Part shown: positions 53,168 to 61,740 of the stretch, piece after piece
Numbering within the stretch: position 1 is the stretch's first letter
Layout of the letters: the number at the start of each line of letters is the position of its first letter
Assembly (NCBI RefSeq): GCF_965139615.1
Contig: NZ_CBCSIQ010000005.1
Span: 62,001 to 126,000 of the forward strand
Source of the DNA: Kerstersia similis
GTDB taxonomy: Bacteria; Pseudomonadota; Gammaproteobacteria; Burkholderiales; Burkholderiaceae_B
Direction of reading: 5' to 3'
DNA: 64,000 nt
Program-made: the position numbers and the translations under genes
Notes under the pieces: model-generated
What the model saw: the letters and a program-made list of their open reading frames with translations, nothing else
The model's database searches: none
What the model was told of the DNA's origin: nothing

Positions 53168-56100
53168 ATGCCTGAATCCAATACCTCTGCCGGCATCTCG
53201 CTACTGCCAGAATCGCCAGCCACCGCCGCCGTTCTCGCCGCCCTGAAACCGGGCCAGCGCTATGCCCAGCCTCGCCCTTACGGTTCCGGTGACGCCTGCT
53301 GGCTAGCCGAACTCTCGGAACGCGCCGGTAGCCCGCTGCTGATTCTTTGCGCCGAGCCGCTGCAGGCGCAGCGCCTGGCCGAAGAAATCCGCCTGTTCGC
53401 GCCAGAATGCAAAGTGCGCCAATTGCCAGATTGGGAGACCCTGCCCTATGACGGGTTTTCGCCACACCAGGACCTGATTTCCGAACGGCTGAAAACCCTG
53501 CACGCACTGATGCAGGGCCAGGTCGATATTCTTACCGTCCCGGTCACGACGGCGCTCTACCGCCTGGCCCCACCATCTTTCCTCGCGGCCTACACGTTCT
53601 CCTTCCGCAAGGGTGACAAACTCGACGAAGCCGCCCTGCGCGCCCAACTGGTCCTGGCCAACTACAGCCATGTCACGCAAGTCAGCGCGCCCGGCGAATT
53701 CAGCCTGCGCGGCGGCATCATTGATCTCTTCCCCATGGGGTCTGTCGTCCCCTACCGCATCGACCTGTTCGATGACGAAATCGAATCGCTGCGCAGCTTT
53801 GATGTCGATACCCAGCGCACCCTCTACCCGGTACGCGAAATCGAGCTGCTGCCAGGCCGCGAGTTTCCCCTGGATGAAGAGGCACGCACCCGCTTCCGCG
53901 CGCGTTTTCGCGAAGAATTTGAAGGCGATCCCAGCCGTGCCCTGCCTTATCGCGACATCGGCAACGGCATCGCCTTTGCTGGCGTCGAATACTATCTGCC
54001 GCTGTTCTTCGACGAAACCGCCACACTCTTCGATTACCTGCCAGCCGGCACACTGGCTGTCACGCATGGGGATATCGACAACACCATCCAGGGTTTTGCC
54101 CGCGATACCCAAAGCCGCTACCAATTCCTGAAAAGCGATCGTGAGCGTCCGCTGCTGCCGCCGGACCGCCTGTTCATGAATCAGGAAACCCTGTACGGGC
54201 ACCTGCGCCAGTTGCCACGCCTGGCGCTGACCGATGCCCCGAGCCCGGATTTCACCGCGCCACCCGATGTCGCCGTGGCACGTCGCGCCGAGGATCCGCT
54301 GGCACGCCTGCGCCAGTGCGTGCATGAGCTTGGCAGAACGACCGGCAACCCGCCGGCACGCCGTATCGTGCTCTGTGCAGATTCCGCCGGACGCCGCGAA
54401 ACCCTCTTGCTGATGCTGCAGGAACACGGCCTGACACCACATGCCCAGGCGGACAGCCTGCCGGCCGCCTGGCTGGAACCTGGGCCATTCACGCTGGCGA
54501 CCGCACCGCTTACCACCGGTTTCGTCCGGCATGCGGACGGCACCGTTTTCCTGACCGAAAACGACCTCTACCCCGATAGCGGCGGCACCCAGCGCCGCCC
54601 GCGCCGCGCCCAGGAACAGGCCAGCAACGTCGAGGCCATGGTGCGCGACCTGGCCGAACTGCGCGAAGGGGATCCGGTCGTGCATCTGCAGCACGGCATT
54701 GCCCGCTATCGGGGCCTGGCCAGCATGGATCTCGGCGAAGGCCAGATGGAATTCCTGCACCTGGAATACGCGCAGGGCAGCACGCTTTATGTACCGGTAT
54801 CGCAGCTGCACCTCATTGCCCGCTACAGCGGCGCCGACCCGGAATCCGCCCCGCTGCACCAGTTGGGTTCCGGCCAATGGGAAAAGGCGCGCCGCAAAGC
54901 CGCCAAGCAGGTACGCGACAGCGCCGCCGAACTGCTGGATCTGTACGCCCGCCGGGCTGCCCGCCAGGGCTATGCTTTCGAGCTGACACCTGCCGATTAC
55001 GGCAACTTCGCACAGGGTTTCGGCTTTGATGAAACCCCCGACCAGGCTGCCGCCATCGAGGCCGTCATCGACGATATGACCTCGGGCCGCCCGATGGATC
55101 GCCTGGTCTGCGGTGATGTCGGCTTCGGCAAGACGGAAGTTGCGCTGCGCGCCGCCTTCATTGCCGTGGCCAATGGCAAGCAGGTTGCCCTGTTGTGCCC
55201 GACCACGCTGCTGGCGGAACAGCATGCCCAGACCTTCTCCGACCGCTTCGCCGAATGGCCGGTGAAAGTGGTGGAACTGTCGCGCTTCCGTTCTGCCAAG
55301 GAAATCAGCACCGCCATCGGCGGCATCAACGATGGCACCATAGATATCGTCATCGGTACCCACAAGATTCTGTCCAAGGACGTTCGCTTCAAACGCCTGG
55401 GCCTGGTCATCATCGACGAAGAACACCGTTTCGGCGTACGCCAGAAAGAAGCGCTCAAGGCGCTGCGCGCCGAAGTCGATGTCCTGACGCTGACGGCCAC
55501 GCCCATCCCGCGCACGCTGGGCATGTCGCTGGAAGGCATACGCGACTTCTCCGTGATTGCCACGGCTCCGCAGAAACGCCTGGCCATCAAGACTTTCGTC
55601 CGCCGTGAAGATGGCAGCACCATACGGGAAGCCCTGCTGCGCGAACTCAAGCGCGGCGGACAGGCCTACTTCCTGCACAACGAAGTCGAAACCATCCACA
55701 ATCGCCGCGCCAGGCTGGAAGAGCTGGTGCCCGAAGCACGCATTGCCGTGGCGCATGGCCAGATGCCAGAACGCGAGCTGGAACAGGTGATGAAGGGCTT
55801 CTACCAGCAGCGCTATAACGTACTGCTTTGCACCACCATCATTGAAACCGGCATCGACGTTCCCAGCGCCAACACCATCATCATCCATCGCGCCGACCGT
55901 TTCGGGCTGGCGCAGCTGCACCAGCTGCGCGGCCGCGTCGGCCGCTCGCACCACCAGGCCTACGCCTACCTGCTGACGCCGGGTGAAGACGCCATCACCA
56001 GCAACGCCAAGAAACGCCTGGAAGCCATTCAGGCCATGGAAGAACTGGGTTCGGGCTTCTACCTTGCCATGCACGACCTGGAAATCCGGGGTGCAGGCGA

Positions 56101-56659
56101 AGTGCTGGGCGAATCCCAATCCGGAAACATCCAGGAAATCGGCTTTTCACTGTACTCGGACATGCTCAATGCTGCCGTGCGTGCCCTGAAAGCAGGCAAG
56201 GAACCGGATCTGGACGCCGATCTGCACGCGGGTTGTGAAATCAACCTGCATGCGCCAGCCCTGTTGCCCTCCGATTACTGCCCGGATGTCCATGCCCGCC
56301 TGGCGCTCTACAAACGCCTATCGCACGCAGCGGACGACGACACCCTGCTGGGCCTGCAAGAAGAGCTGATCGACCGTTTCGGCCCGCTGCCGGAGGCGGC
56401 CAAGACACTGCTGGCCAGCCACCGCCTGCGCCTGCGCGCCGAAACGCTGGGCATACAGAAGATAGACGCCAGCGAAACCCAGGCATTGCTGCATTTCCGT
56501 ACCGATACCAAGGTCGATCCGGTACGCCTGATCGAACTGGTGCAAAAGCAACGCCATATCCGCCTGAGCGGACCGGACAAGCTACGCATGGAAATTGCCA
56601 AACCCGACATCGCCGCACGTATAGACGCCGTCCGCGGCCTGCTGCGCGCCCTGGGCTGA
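53168..56659 (+). CDS. mfd: Transcription-repair coupling factor Mfd
   Basis: Removes stalled RNA polymerase from DNA lesions and recruits UvrA. The 1163-residue protein has the UvrB-like N-terminal module (about 30-340), the RNA-polymerase-interacting domain (about 480-560, with GDPVVHLQHGIARY), the RecG-like helicase with Walker A VCGDVGFGKTEVA (about 643-655) and DEEHRFG box, and the C-terminal UvrA-masking domain. The ATG at 53168 gives MPESNTSAGIS; the frame runs 120 codons further up, antisense to ispD, and is not credible as coding. Confidence 0.96.
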   Translation: MPESNTSAGISLLPESPATAAVLAALKPGQRYAQPRPYGSGDACWLAELSERAGSPLLILCAEPLQAQRLAEEIRLFAPECKVRQLPDWETLPYDGFSPHQDLISERLKTLHALMQGQVDILTVPVTTALYRLAPPSFLAAYTFSFRKGDKLDEAALRAQLVLANYSHVTQVSAPGEFSLRGGIIDLFPMGSVVPYRIDLFDDEIESLRSFDVDTQRTLYPVREIELLPGREFPLDEEARTRFRARFREEFEGDPSRALPYRDIGNGIAFAGVEYYLPLFFDETATLFDYLPAGTLAVTHGDIDNTIQGFARDTQSRYQFLKSDRERPLLPPDRLFMNQETLYGHLRQLPRLALTDAPSPDFTAPPDVAVARRAEDPLARLRQCVHELGRTTGNPPARRIVLCADSAGRRETLLLMLQEHGLTPHAQADSLPAAWLEPGPFTLATAPLTTGFVRHADGTVFLTENDLYPDSGGTQRRPRRAQEQASNVEAMVRDLAELREGDPVVHLQHGIARYRGLASMDLGEGQMEFLHLEYAQGSTLYVPVSQLHLIARYSGADPESAPLHQLGSGQWEKARRKAAKQVRDSAAELLDLYARRAARQGYAFELTPADYGNFAQGFGFDETPDQAAAIEAVIDDMTSGRPMDRLVCGDVGFGKTEVALRAAFIAVANGKQVALLCPTTLLAEQHAQTFSDRFAEWPVKVVELSRFRSAKEISTAIGGINDGTIDIVIGTHKILSKDVRFKRLGLVIIDEEHRFGVRQKEALKALRAEVDVLTLTATPIPRTLGMSLEGIRDFSVIATAPQKRLAIKTFVRREDGSTIREALLRELKRGGQAYFLHNEVETIHNRRARLEELVPEARIAVAHGQMPERELEQVMKGFYQQRYNVLLCTTIIETGIDVPSANTIIIHRADRFGLAQLHQLRGRVGRSHHQAYAYLLTPGEDAITSNAKKRLEAIQAMEELGSGFYLAMHDLEIRGAGEVLGESQSGNIQEIGFSLYSDMLNAAVRALKAGKEPDLDADLHAGCEINLHAPALLPSDYCPDVHARLALYKRLSHAADDDTLLGLQEELIDRFGPLPEAAKTLLASHRLRLRAETLGIQKIDASETQALLHFRTDTKVDPVRLIELVQKQRHIRLSGPDKLRMEIAKPDIAARIDAVRGLLRALG

Positions 56660-56669
56660 CCGCCAGAAA

Positions 56670-56709
56670 ACAGCCTGGCCGGGCATGAACCCTCATGCGC
56701 CGCCAGGCT
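56670..56709 (+). terminator. Extended hairpin after mfd
   Basis: CAGCCTGGC (56670-56678) pairs with GCCAGGCTG (56701-56709). Inside, GCATGA pairs with TCATGC around ACCC. It lies 10 bases after the mfd stop. There is no T-run, so it may act as a Rho-assisted or mRNA-stabilising end. Confidence 0.45.
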
Positions 56710-56851
56710 GTCGCTGCAGCGGCATATCCCGTTTGCTCCGTCAGCGGCTATGATGCCTGCTGACCAGATTCAAGACCGCCACGCGCCATCCTGTCAGCGT
56801 GGCGACTTTTCACCATCCAGCCCTGCGCCCAGCCGCGCCGGCCCGAACGCC

Positions 56852-57718
56852 ATGACCGATTCCAGCCTTCACCTCATCCTGCAATCTCCCGACCTGTCCG
56901 CCGATCGCATCGAACAGGCGGCCGCACTGGCCTGCGCCAACGGCGTGCGCCGCATCAGCACGACGGCAGCGCGCCTGACCGGCGTGGCGGCTGATGACGC
57001 CAGTCGCCAGGAACTGGCCGCCTGGTGCGCCAGCCGCCATATGGACTATGCCTATGTCCCCGGTCAGGCCAAATTGTCTGATTACCGTGTGCTGGCCATG
57101 GACATGGACTCCACGCTGATCAATATCGAATGTATCGACGAAATCGCCGATGCCGTGGGCCGCAAACCTGAAGTCGCCGCCATCACCGAAGCCGCCATGC
57201 GCGGCGAAATCAAGGATTTCTCCGAAAGCCTGCGCCGCCGTGTCGCCCTGCTGCAAGGCGTCGCGGCCACGGCACTGGAAGAAGTCTATGCCGACCGCCT
57301 CAAGCTCAACCCGGGGGCCGAACGCCTGGTGGAATCTGCCCGGGCCGCCGGCCTGAAGATCCTGCTGGTTTCCGGCGGCTTCACCTTTTTCACGGAACGC
57401 CTGCGCCAGCGCCTGCAACTGGATGCGGCCCACGCCAACACCCTGGAAGTCGATGACAGCGGCGTGCTGACCGGACGTGTGCTGGGCGATATTGTCGATG
57501 CCCAGGCCAAGGCCCAGCTGGTACAGCAATTTGCCGCCAGCCATGGCGCGCAAACCAGTCAGGCGATCGTGATCGGCGACGGCGCCAATGACCTGCAAAT
57601 GATGAAACTGGCTGGCATTTCGGTGGCCTACCGCGCCAAGCCTGTCGTGCAGCAACAGGCCAGCCATGCCCTGAACTACACCGGACTTGATGGTGTGCTG
57701 AACTGGTTTGCCAGCTAA
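56852..57718 (+). CDS. serB: Phosphoserine phosphatase SerB
   Basis: Last step of serine synthesis. The 288-residue protein has an N-terminal regulatory region (about 1-75) followed by the HAD core with AMDMDSTLI (nucleophile Asp84, acid Asp86), CIDEIAD, LLVSGGF and IGDGANDLQMM. ATG 56852 is taken, although the frame extends to 56750. A 25-base hairpin (GAGCCC/GGGCTC, 57735-57759) follows its stop. Confidence 0.95.
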   Translation: MTDSSLHLILQSPDLSADRIEQAAALACANGVRRISTTAARLTGVAADDASRQELAAWCASRHMDYAYVPGQAKLSDYRVLAMDMDSTLINIECIDEIADAVGRKPEVAAITEAAMRGEIKDFSESLRRRVALLQGVAATALEEVYADRLKLNPGAERLVESARAAGLKILLVSGGFTFFTERLRQRLQLDAAHANTLEVDDSGVLTGRVLGDIVDAQAKAQLVQQFAASHGAQTSQAIVIGDGANDLQMMKLAGISVAYRAKPVVQQQASHALNYTGLDGVLNWFAS

Positions 57719-57796
57719 GTACGGTTGCCCTGACGAGCCCTGCCTTTCCTGGCGGGCTCCCCGAATCACTGCTTTCTCCACCACTCCGCCGGCGCC

Positions 57797-58261
57797 ATGA
57801 CCCAGCCCCCCGCCCCCTCTTTGCCCGCCGCCACTGACGGTATTCAGCTGCGCCTGGGCAGTTGGGAAGAACTGCAAGGCGACGCCACGCCCATTCGCTT
57901 CGAAGTGTTCGTTGACGAACAAGGTGTCCCGCCAGAAATCGAACTGGACGACATGGACCCGATTTGCCTGCATGCCGTCGCCTACGACGCGCAAGGCGTG
58001 GCGTTGGGCACGGGCCGCTTGCTGCCTGACGGCCACATCGGCCGTATGGCTGTGCGCCAGCCTGCGCGCGGCACCGGCCTGGGTGGCCAGTTGCTGCAGG
58101 CATTGGTCGAAGCGGGTCTGCGTCAAGGCCATACCGCGCTGATCCTGCATGCGCAATGCCATGCCCGTTCTTTTTACGAACGGCACGGTTTCCAGGCAGA
58201 AGGCGAACCGTTCCAGGAAGCGGGCATCGCCCATATCACGATGGTGCGGCGCAGCCGATAG
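57797..58261 (+). CDS. GNAT-family N-acetyltransferase (YjcF/ElaA-like)
   Basis: Acetyltransferase of 154 residues with IRFEVFVDEQGVPPEIELDD, which is typical of the YjcF/ElaA group, and the acetyl-CoA motif RQPARGTGLGGQLL. A second block is FYERHGFQAEGEPFQEAGI. The acceptor is not known. It follows serB on the same strand after 78 bases that contain a hairpin, and ends ahead of a terminator. Confidence 0.87.
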   Translation: MTQPPAPSLPAATDGIQLRLGSWEELQGDATPIRFEVFVDEQGVPPEIELDDMDPICLHAVAYDAQGVALGTGRLLPDGHIGRMAVRQPARGTGLGGQLLQALVEAGLRQGHTALILHAQCHARSFYERHGFQAEGEPFQEAGIAHITMVRRSR

Positions 58262-58333
58262 ACATGGCGGCAGCGCCGGTGCGGCGGCAGCCTGCACGGT
58301 CTTGCGCCACCCCAACGCTGCCGCCCAAACAGC

Positions 58334-58368
58334 AATGGCCCGCATTCCAAAGAAAGCGGGCCATTTTT
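58334..58368 (+). terminator. Rho-independent terminator after the GNAT gene
   Basis: AATGGCCCGC (58334-58343) pairs perfectly with GCGGGCCATT (58356-58365) around a 12-base loop, followed by T residues. The following repeats carry further T5 tracts. Confidence 0.8.
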
Positions 58369-58403
58369 CTGGCCGTTTTTCTGGCCGTTTTTCTGGCCAT
58401 TTT
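58359..58403. repeat. 12-bp tandem repeat of the terminator T-tract
   Basis: The unit GGCCRTTTTTCT occurs three times in full (58359-58370, 58371-58382, 58383-58394), with a partial fourth copy (GGCCATTTT, 58395-58403). The first copy overlaps the right arm and T-run of the GNAT terminator. It lies between converging genes. Confidence 0.9.
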
Positions 58404-58424
58404 CAGGCGGTGTGGCCAGCGCAG

Positions 58425-59189
58425 TTACCGGGCGGTATAGCCGCCGTCGATCACCAGTTCACTGCCCGTCACGAACTTGGCTTCGTCGGAAGCCAGGTAC
58501 ACCACGCCCCAGGCGATATCGTCCGGATCGCCGACATAGCCCAGCGGATGACGCGCATCCAGTTCGGCACGGAAGGCAGCCGGGCCAGCCGGCGACTGAT
58601 TCGCCAGGTCCTCGACCAGCGGCGTCCAGATGAAACCGGGATGCACCGAATTCACGCGGATATGGTCGCGGGCATACAGCAGGGCGTCGTTCTTGCTCAT
58701 CAGGCGTACCGCGCCCTTGGAAGCATGATACGGCGGCAGGTCGGCAGCCCCTACCAGGCCATAGATGGAAGAAAGATTGATGATGCTGCCGCCGCCTTGC
58801 TCCTGCATGGTCGGCACGGCATGCTTGGTGCAGAAAAACACGCCCTTGACGTTGACGTCCATGACGCGATCCCACTCTGCCTCGGTGATTTCATGCGTCG
58901 GCTTGTTCACCCCGGATATCCCGGCGTTGTTGACCAGGATGTCGATACGGCCAAAGTACTCGGCCACTTCGATGAAAGACTCGGCCACCGAAGCCTCGTC
59001 CGTCGTATCCACGCGCCAGAACTTGGCCAGGCCGCCCTGCTTGCTGATGGTTTCCACCACCTCGGCGCCATCCTGCAAATCCGTCACAGCGACCTTGGCG
59101 CCCTCCTGCGCCAGACGTATTGCGATAGCACGACCGATACCGACTGCAGCGCCGGTGACAATGGCAACCTTACCTTCCAGACGTTTCAT
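58425..59189 (-). CDS. Short-chain dehydrogenase, cyclopentanol-dehydrogenase-like
   Basis: NAD(P)-dependent alcohol dehydrogenase of the classical SDR type. The 254 residues include TGAAVGIG (12-19), NNAG, LSSIYGLVGAADLPPYHASKGAV (Ser, then Tyr-x3-Lys) and NSVHPGFIWTPLVE. The last two blocks resemble CpnA-type cyclic alcohol dehydrogenases by recall. The substrate is unknown. The ATG at 59189 gives MKRLEGKVAIVTG; the upstream frame to 59222 is not needed. The 265 bases beyond it show no gene. Confidence 0.83.
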   Translation of the reverse strand: MKRLEGKVAIVTGAAVGIGRAIAIRLAQEGAKVAVTDLQDGAEVVETISKQGGLAKFWRVDTTDEASVAESFIEVAEYFGRIDILVNNAGISGVNKPTHEITEAEWDRVMDVNVKGVFFCTKHAVPTMQEQGGGSIINLSSIYGLVGAADLPPYHASKGAVRLMSKNDALLYARDHIRVNSVHPGFIWTPLVEDLANQSPAGPAAFRAELDARHPLGYVGDPDDIAWGVVYLASDEAKFVTGSELVIDGGYTAR

Positions 59190-59454
59190 TGCTTTCTCCT
59201 GTTCAGCAAGCGGCAACGGCACACACCGCTGCGCTCAGGCATTGTCAGCTGCCCCCTATCGCACTGTAAATGGCCGTAAGTGCCGGCAATTGCGCTAAAT
59301 CAACTTGCGAACATTTATCAATACCACAACCTGGGAGACGCAACTTATTACACGTCCTCCGAACTTCTCCATGAAATCTCCACGGCGCTTGCAAGGCACG
59401 AGGACACACTGGCATCAACGGATTCCCCCGCTGCCCAGCTGAAGGAGCTGCATC

Positions 59455-59985
59455 ATGGCGAGCCCCACCAAGACCACCTCAGTCATTATTTCAACCCTGC
59501 TTGGCGTTTCTGCAATGGCCTTCAACCTGGCGGCCAGCGCCCAGCCTTCGCCGGAGGATCTCCGGGAAAACGCCCAGCAAGAACGACGCGGCAATCCGCC
59601 CTACTCCACAAACCGTCCTGCCGCCCAAAACCAGCCGCAGACACCCGGCCAGCGCCCGGCCTCCACTCCCAGCCGGAACCAGCAGGCCACGCCCCAGCCT
59701 AAGCATCAGGCTGGCCAGAAAGCCACGCCGGCGGGCAATCAGGCCGCGCCTGCCGCACCACACCCTCCCAGCCAGGTCAGGCGTGGCGCCGGCCCGGATG
59801 ACCGTTATCACAAGGGCGACACCCTGCCTCAACCCTATCAGGGCCGCAGGTACTACGTCAGCCAGCCTGAACGTTACAACCTGCCAGCGCCGGGCCACGG
59901 CCAACGCTGGGTCAAAGTGGGTGCGGACTATGTACTGATCACCATCGCCACCGGCCTGATCATCGACCTCGTCCTGAACCACTGA
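59455..59985 (+). CDS. RcnB-family periplasmic protein, first copy
   Basis: RcnB of E. coli is a periplasmic protein needed for nickel and cobalt homeostasis. This 176-residue protein has a signal peptide (cleavage near ASA-QPS, residue 29), a Gln/Pro-rich linker (30-110) and the RcnB domain (about 112-172): RYHKGDTLPQPYQGRRYYV, GQRWVKVGADYVLITIATGLI. Neither an RcnA efflux pump nor an RcnR repressor is adjacent. A similar gene follows after 10 bases. Confidence 0.83.
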   Translation: MASPTKTTSVIISTLLGVSAMAFNLAASAQPSPEDLRENAQQERRGNPPYSTNRPAAQNQPQTPGQRPASTPSRNQQATPQPKHQAGQKATPAGNQAAPAAPHPPSQVRRGAGPDDRYHKGDTLPQPYQGRRYYVSQPERYNLPAPGHGQRWVKVGADYVLITIATGLIIDLVLNH

Positions 59986-59995
59986 GGACACCGCC

Positions 59996-60583
59996 ATGGC
60001 ACGCCCCTACTTTCGATCTGCGGCCATGCTTATCCTGTCCGGATGGGCTGCCGCCAGTTTCAGTAGCAGCCTGCAGGCCCAGCCCTACGGCGACGACAGG
60101 CCTTCCCGTGAACGATATGACGAGCAGCGTCATGCAGACCGGCACAATACTGCTCGTCCAGCTCGCGATAGACAGGCATGGACGGGACGCCACCAGGAGC
60201 CAGGCCAGCATGCCAGGCAGGAACATCCACAAGGACCCGGTCGGCACGATGGTCTGCCCCGCCAAGGCGAACGCCATCAAGAGGATAGACGCCACGCCCC
60301 CGGCGCACAGCGGTTTCAAGCCCACGGCCAGCCGCATGGCCCCGCCTGGCGAGGAGGGCCACCGGCTTACGCCGGCCACTCGCCAGGCCCTTCCCCTCAT
60401 TTTCGCCTGGGCGGCCTGTTGCCTGCCCCGTACGCCGACCCCGGCTACTATGTTGTCTATCCCCGTTACCATGGCCTGCCACCGCCATCGCATGGTCAAC
60501 GCTGGGTGAGAGTCGGGGCAGACTATCTGCTGGTCGCCATTGCGACCGGGCTGATCATCGACATGGTGCTGCATCCACATTGA
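59996..60583 (+). CDS. RcnB-family periplasmic protein, second copy, His-rich
   Basis: A tandem paralogue of 195 residues with a signal peptide (cleavage near LQA-QP) and the same C-terminal domain (PPPSHGQRWVRVGADYLLVAIATGLIID). Its linker (residues 30-130) is rich in His, Arg and Gln, unlike the first copy, and would fit metal binding. GAGGA precedes the ATG. Function is inferred from the family only. Confidence 0.82.
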   Translation: MARPYFRSAAMLILSGWAAASFSSSLQAQPYGDDRPSRERYDEQRHADRHNTARPARDRQAWTGRHQEPGQHARQEHPQGPGRHDGLPRQGERHQEDRRHAPGAQRFQAHGQPHGPAWRGGPPAYAGHSPGPSPHFRLGGLLPAPYADPGYYVVYPRYHGLPPPSHGQRWVRVGADYLLVAIATGLIIDMVLHPH

Positions 60584-60643
60584 TCCGTGATGCCAGCACA
60601 GAAAAACGCCCCCTCACTTCGCACGAGTCAGGTGGCTGGCGCC

Positions 60644-61522
60644 TCATATGGGCCAATGCCGCTGCAAGTACTCAAGCAAGACGCGCACACGTGCCACGCC
60701 GGCATGACGGCGTGGCACATATGCCTTGAACCAATTTTCCTGCACGGTGTAATCGGGCAACACCTGTATCAAGTGCCCGGCACGCAATGCATCACTAGCG
60801 ACATAGTCGGGCAGCAACGCAATGCCCATGCCTGACCGGGCCGCCTCCCTTAAAGTCAGATTGTCATCGGCCTGCAGCCGTGGCCGGACTTCAATACAGT
60901 TCACGCCTTGCGCCGTATCGAAGTTCCAACTGTTACCTGCGGCAGAAAACACCAGACAGGAGTGCTCCAGCAAATCATGCGGCACCAGCGGACTGCCATA
61001 TTGAGCCAGATACGCCGGTGCAGCACACAAACGCGGCTGTACCGGCCCCAGCGCCAATTCCGCAACGCCTTCATAACTGGCTGAGCGGCCGCTGATGGCC
61101 AGGTCGCAACCCAACTCTGCCGGATTGGCCGAGCGATCCACCAGGCGCAGATCCAAGGTGATATGAGGATGCGCCAGCAAAAAACGGTTGAACACCTGCC
61201 CCAGATGCAGGCAAGTCAGGGTCAGGGGAGCCATGACGCGCAAATGGCCATGCAGACTTTTTTCATCCCGGCTGACCACATGCAGTAGCTCATCAAAGTC
61301 CTGCACCATCGGCGAGGCCCGGGTGTAAAGACGCTGCCCGGCGTCCGTCAGGATGATTTTCCTTGTCGTGCGATCGAACAAGCGACTCCCGAGTTCCTCT
61401 TCCAGTTGCCGGATCCGCTTGGCGACCACGGACGGCACAACGCCCAGTTGCCGTGCTGCCGCACTGAAGTTATCGCTGCGCACAACTTCGACGAATGTGC
61501 GGATATGCGTCATGACATCCAT
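60644..61522 (-). CDS. LysR-family transcriptional regulator
   Basis: A 292-residue regulator with an N-terminal winged helix (FVEVVRSDNFSAAARQLGVVPSVVAKRIRQLEEELG, about 10-45) and a ligand-binding domain. It is of the CrgA/YafC-like branch, with SAAARQLGVVPS and LFDRTTRKIILTDAG. A strong Shine-Dalgarno sequence (AGGAGGAGG) precedes the ATG. It is divergent from the AAHS transporter and probably controls it through the dyad in the shared promoter. Confidence 0.9.
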   Translation of the reverse strand: MDVMTHIRTFVEVVRSDNFSAAARQLGVVPSVVAKRIRQLEEELGSRLFDRTTRKIILTDAGQRLYTRASPMVQDFDELLHVVSRDEKSLHGHLRVMAPLTLTCLHLGQVFNRFLLAHPHITLDLRLVDRSANPAELGCDLAISGRSASYEGVAELALGPVQPRLCAAPAYLAQYGSPLVPHDLLEHSCLVFSAAGNSWNFDTAQGVNCIEVRPRLQADDNLTLREAARSGMGIALLPDYVASDALRAGHLIQVLPDYTVQENWFKAYVPRRHAGVARVRVLLEYLQRHWPI

Positions 61523-61740
61523 AGCTACCTCCTCCTGCCCATCAGCTTAGCAATTCAGTACGCACTGATTGATTCAAATAAGCATCAAATGAAACCCAGA
61601 ACTTAGTTCAATCACTGCGTCTGATTAAAAATAGACTTGTCTCTCCAATGGCCCCTGCGGCCAGCGGCCGCCCTGCTACCCGGCTCCAAAAAAAACAGAC
61701 AAGCCGGCGGGATAACCATAAAAACCGGTGGAGACAAACC
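61523..61740. promoter_or_regulatory. Divergent lysR / transporter promoter with 13-bp inverted repeat
   Basis: ACGCACTGATTGA (61560-61572) and TCAATCACTGCGT (61608-61620) form an inverted repeat with one central mismatch and 35 bases between. Each arm is flanked by a CAG or CTG trinucleotide, extending the symmetry with a one-base offset. The spacing suits two LysR dimers or a looped site. GGAG stands before the transporter ATG. Confidence 0.6.

Noticed and set aside
53303..56119. 938-codon minus-strand open frame
   Set aside because: It lies wholly antisense to mfd, has no recognisable domain or ribosome-binding site, and long antisense frames are expected in GC-rich genes.
58359..58403. 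Possible CRISPR or regulatory iteron array
   Set aside because: Units are only 12 bp, directly adjacent with no spacers, and overlap a terminator T-tract; a simple tandem repeat explains them.
59280..59702. 140-codon plus-strand open frame overlapping the first RcnB gene
   Set aside because: It runs in another frame into the RcnB-like gene, which has the signal peptide and family domain; no support for the alternative.
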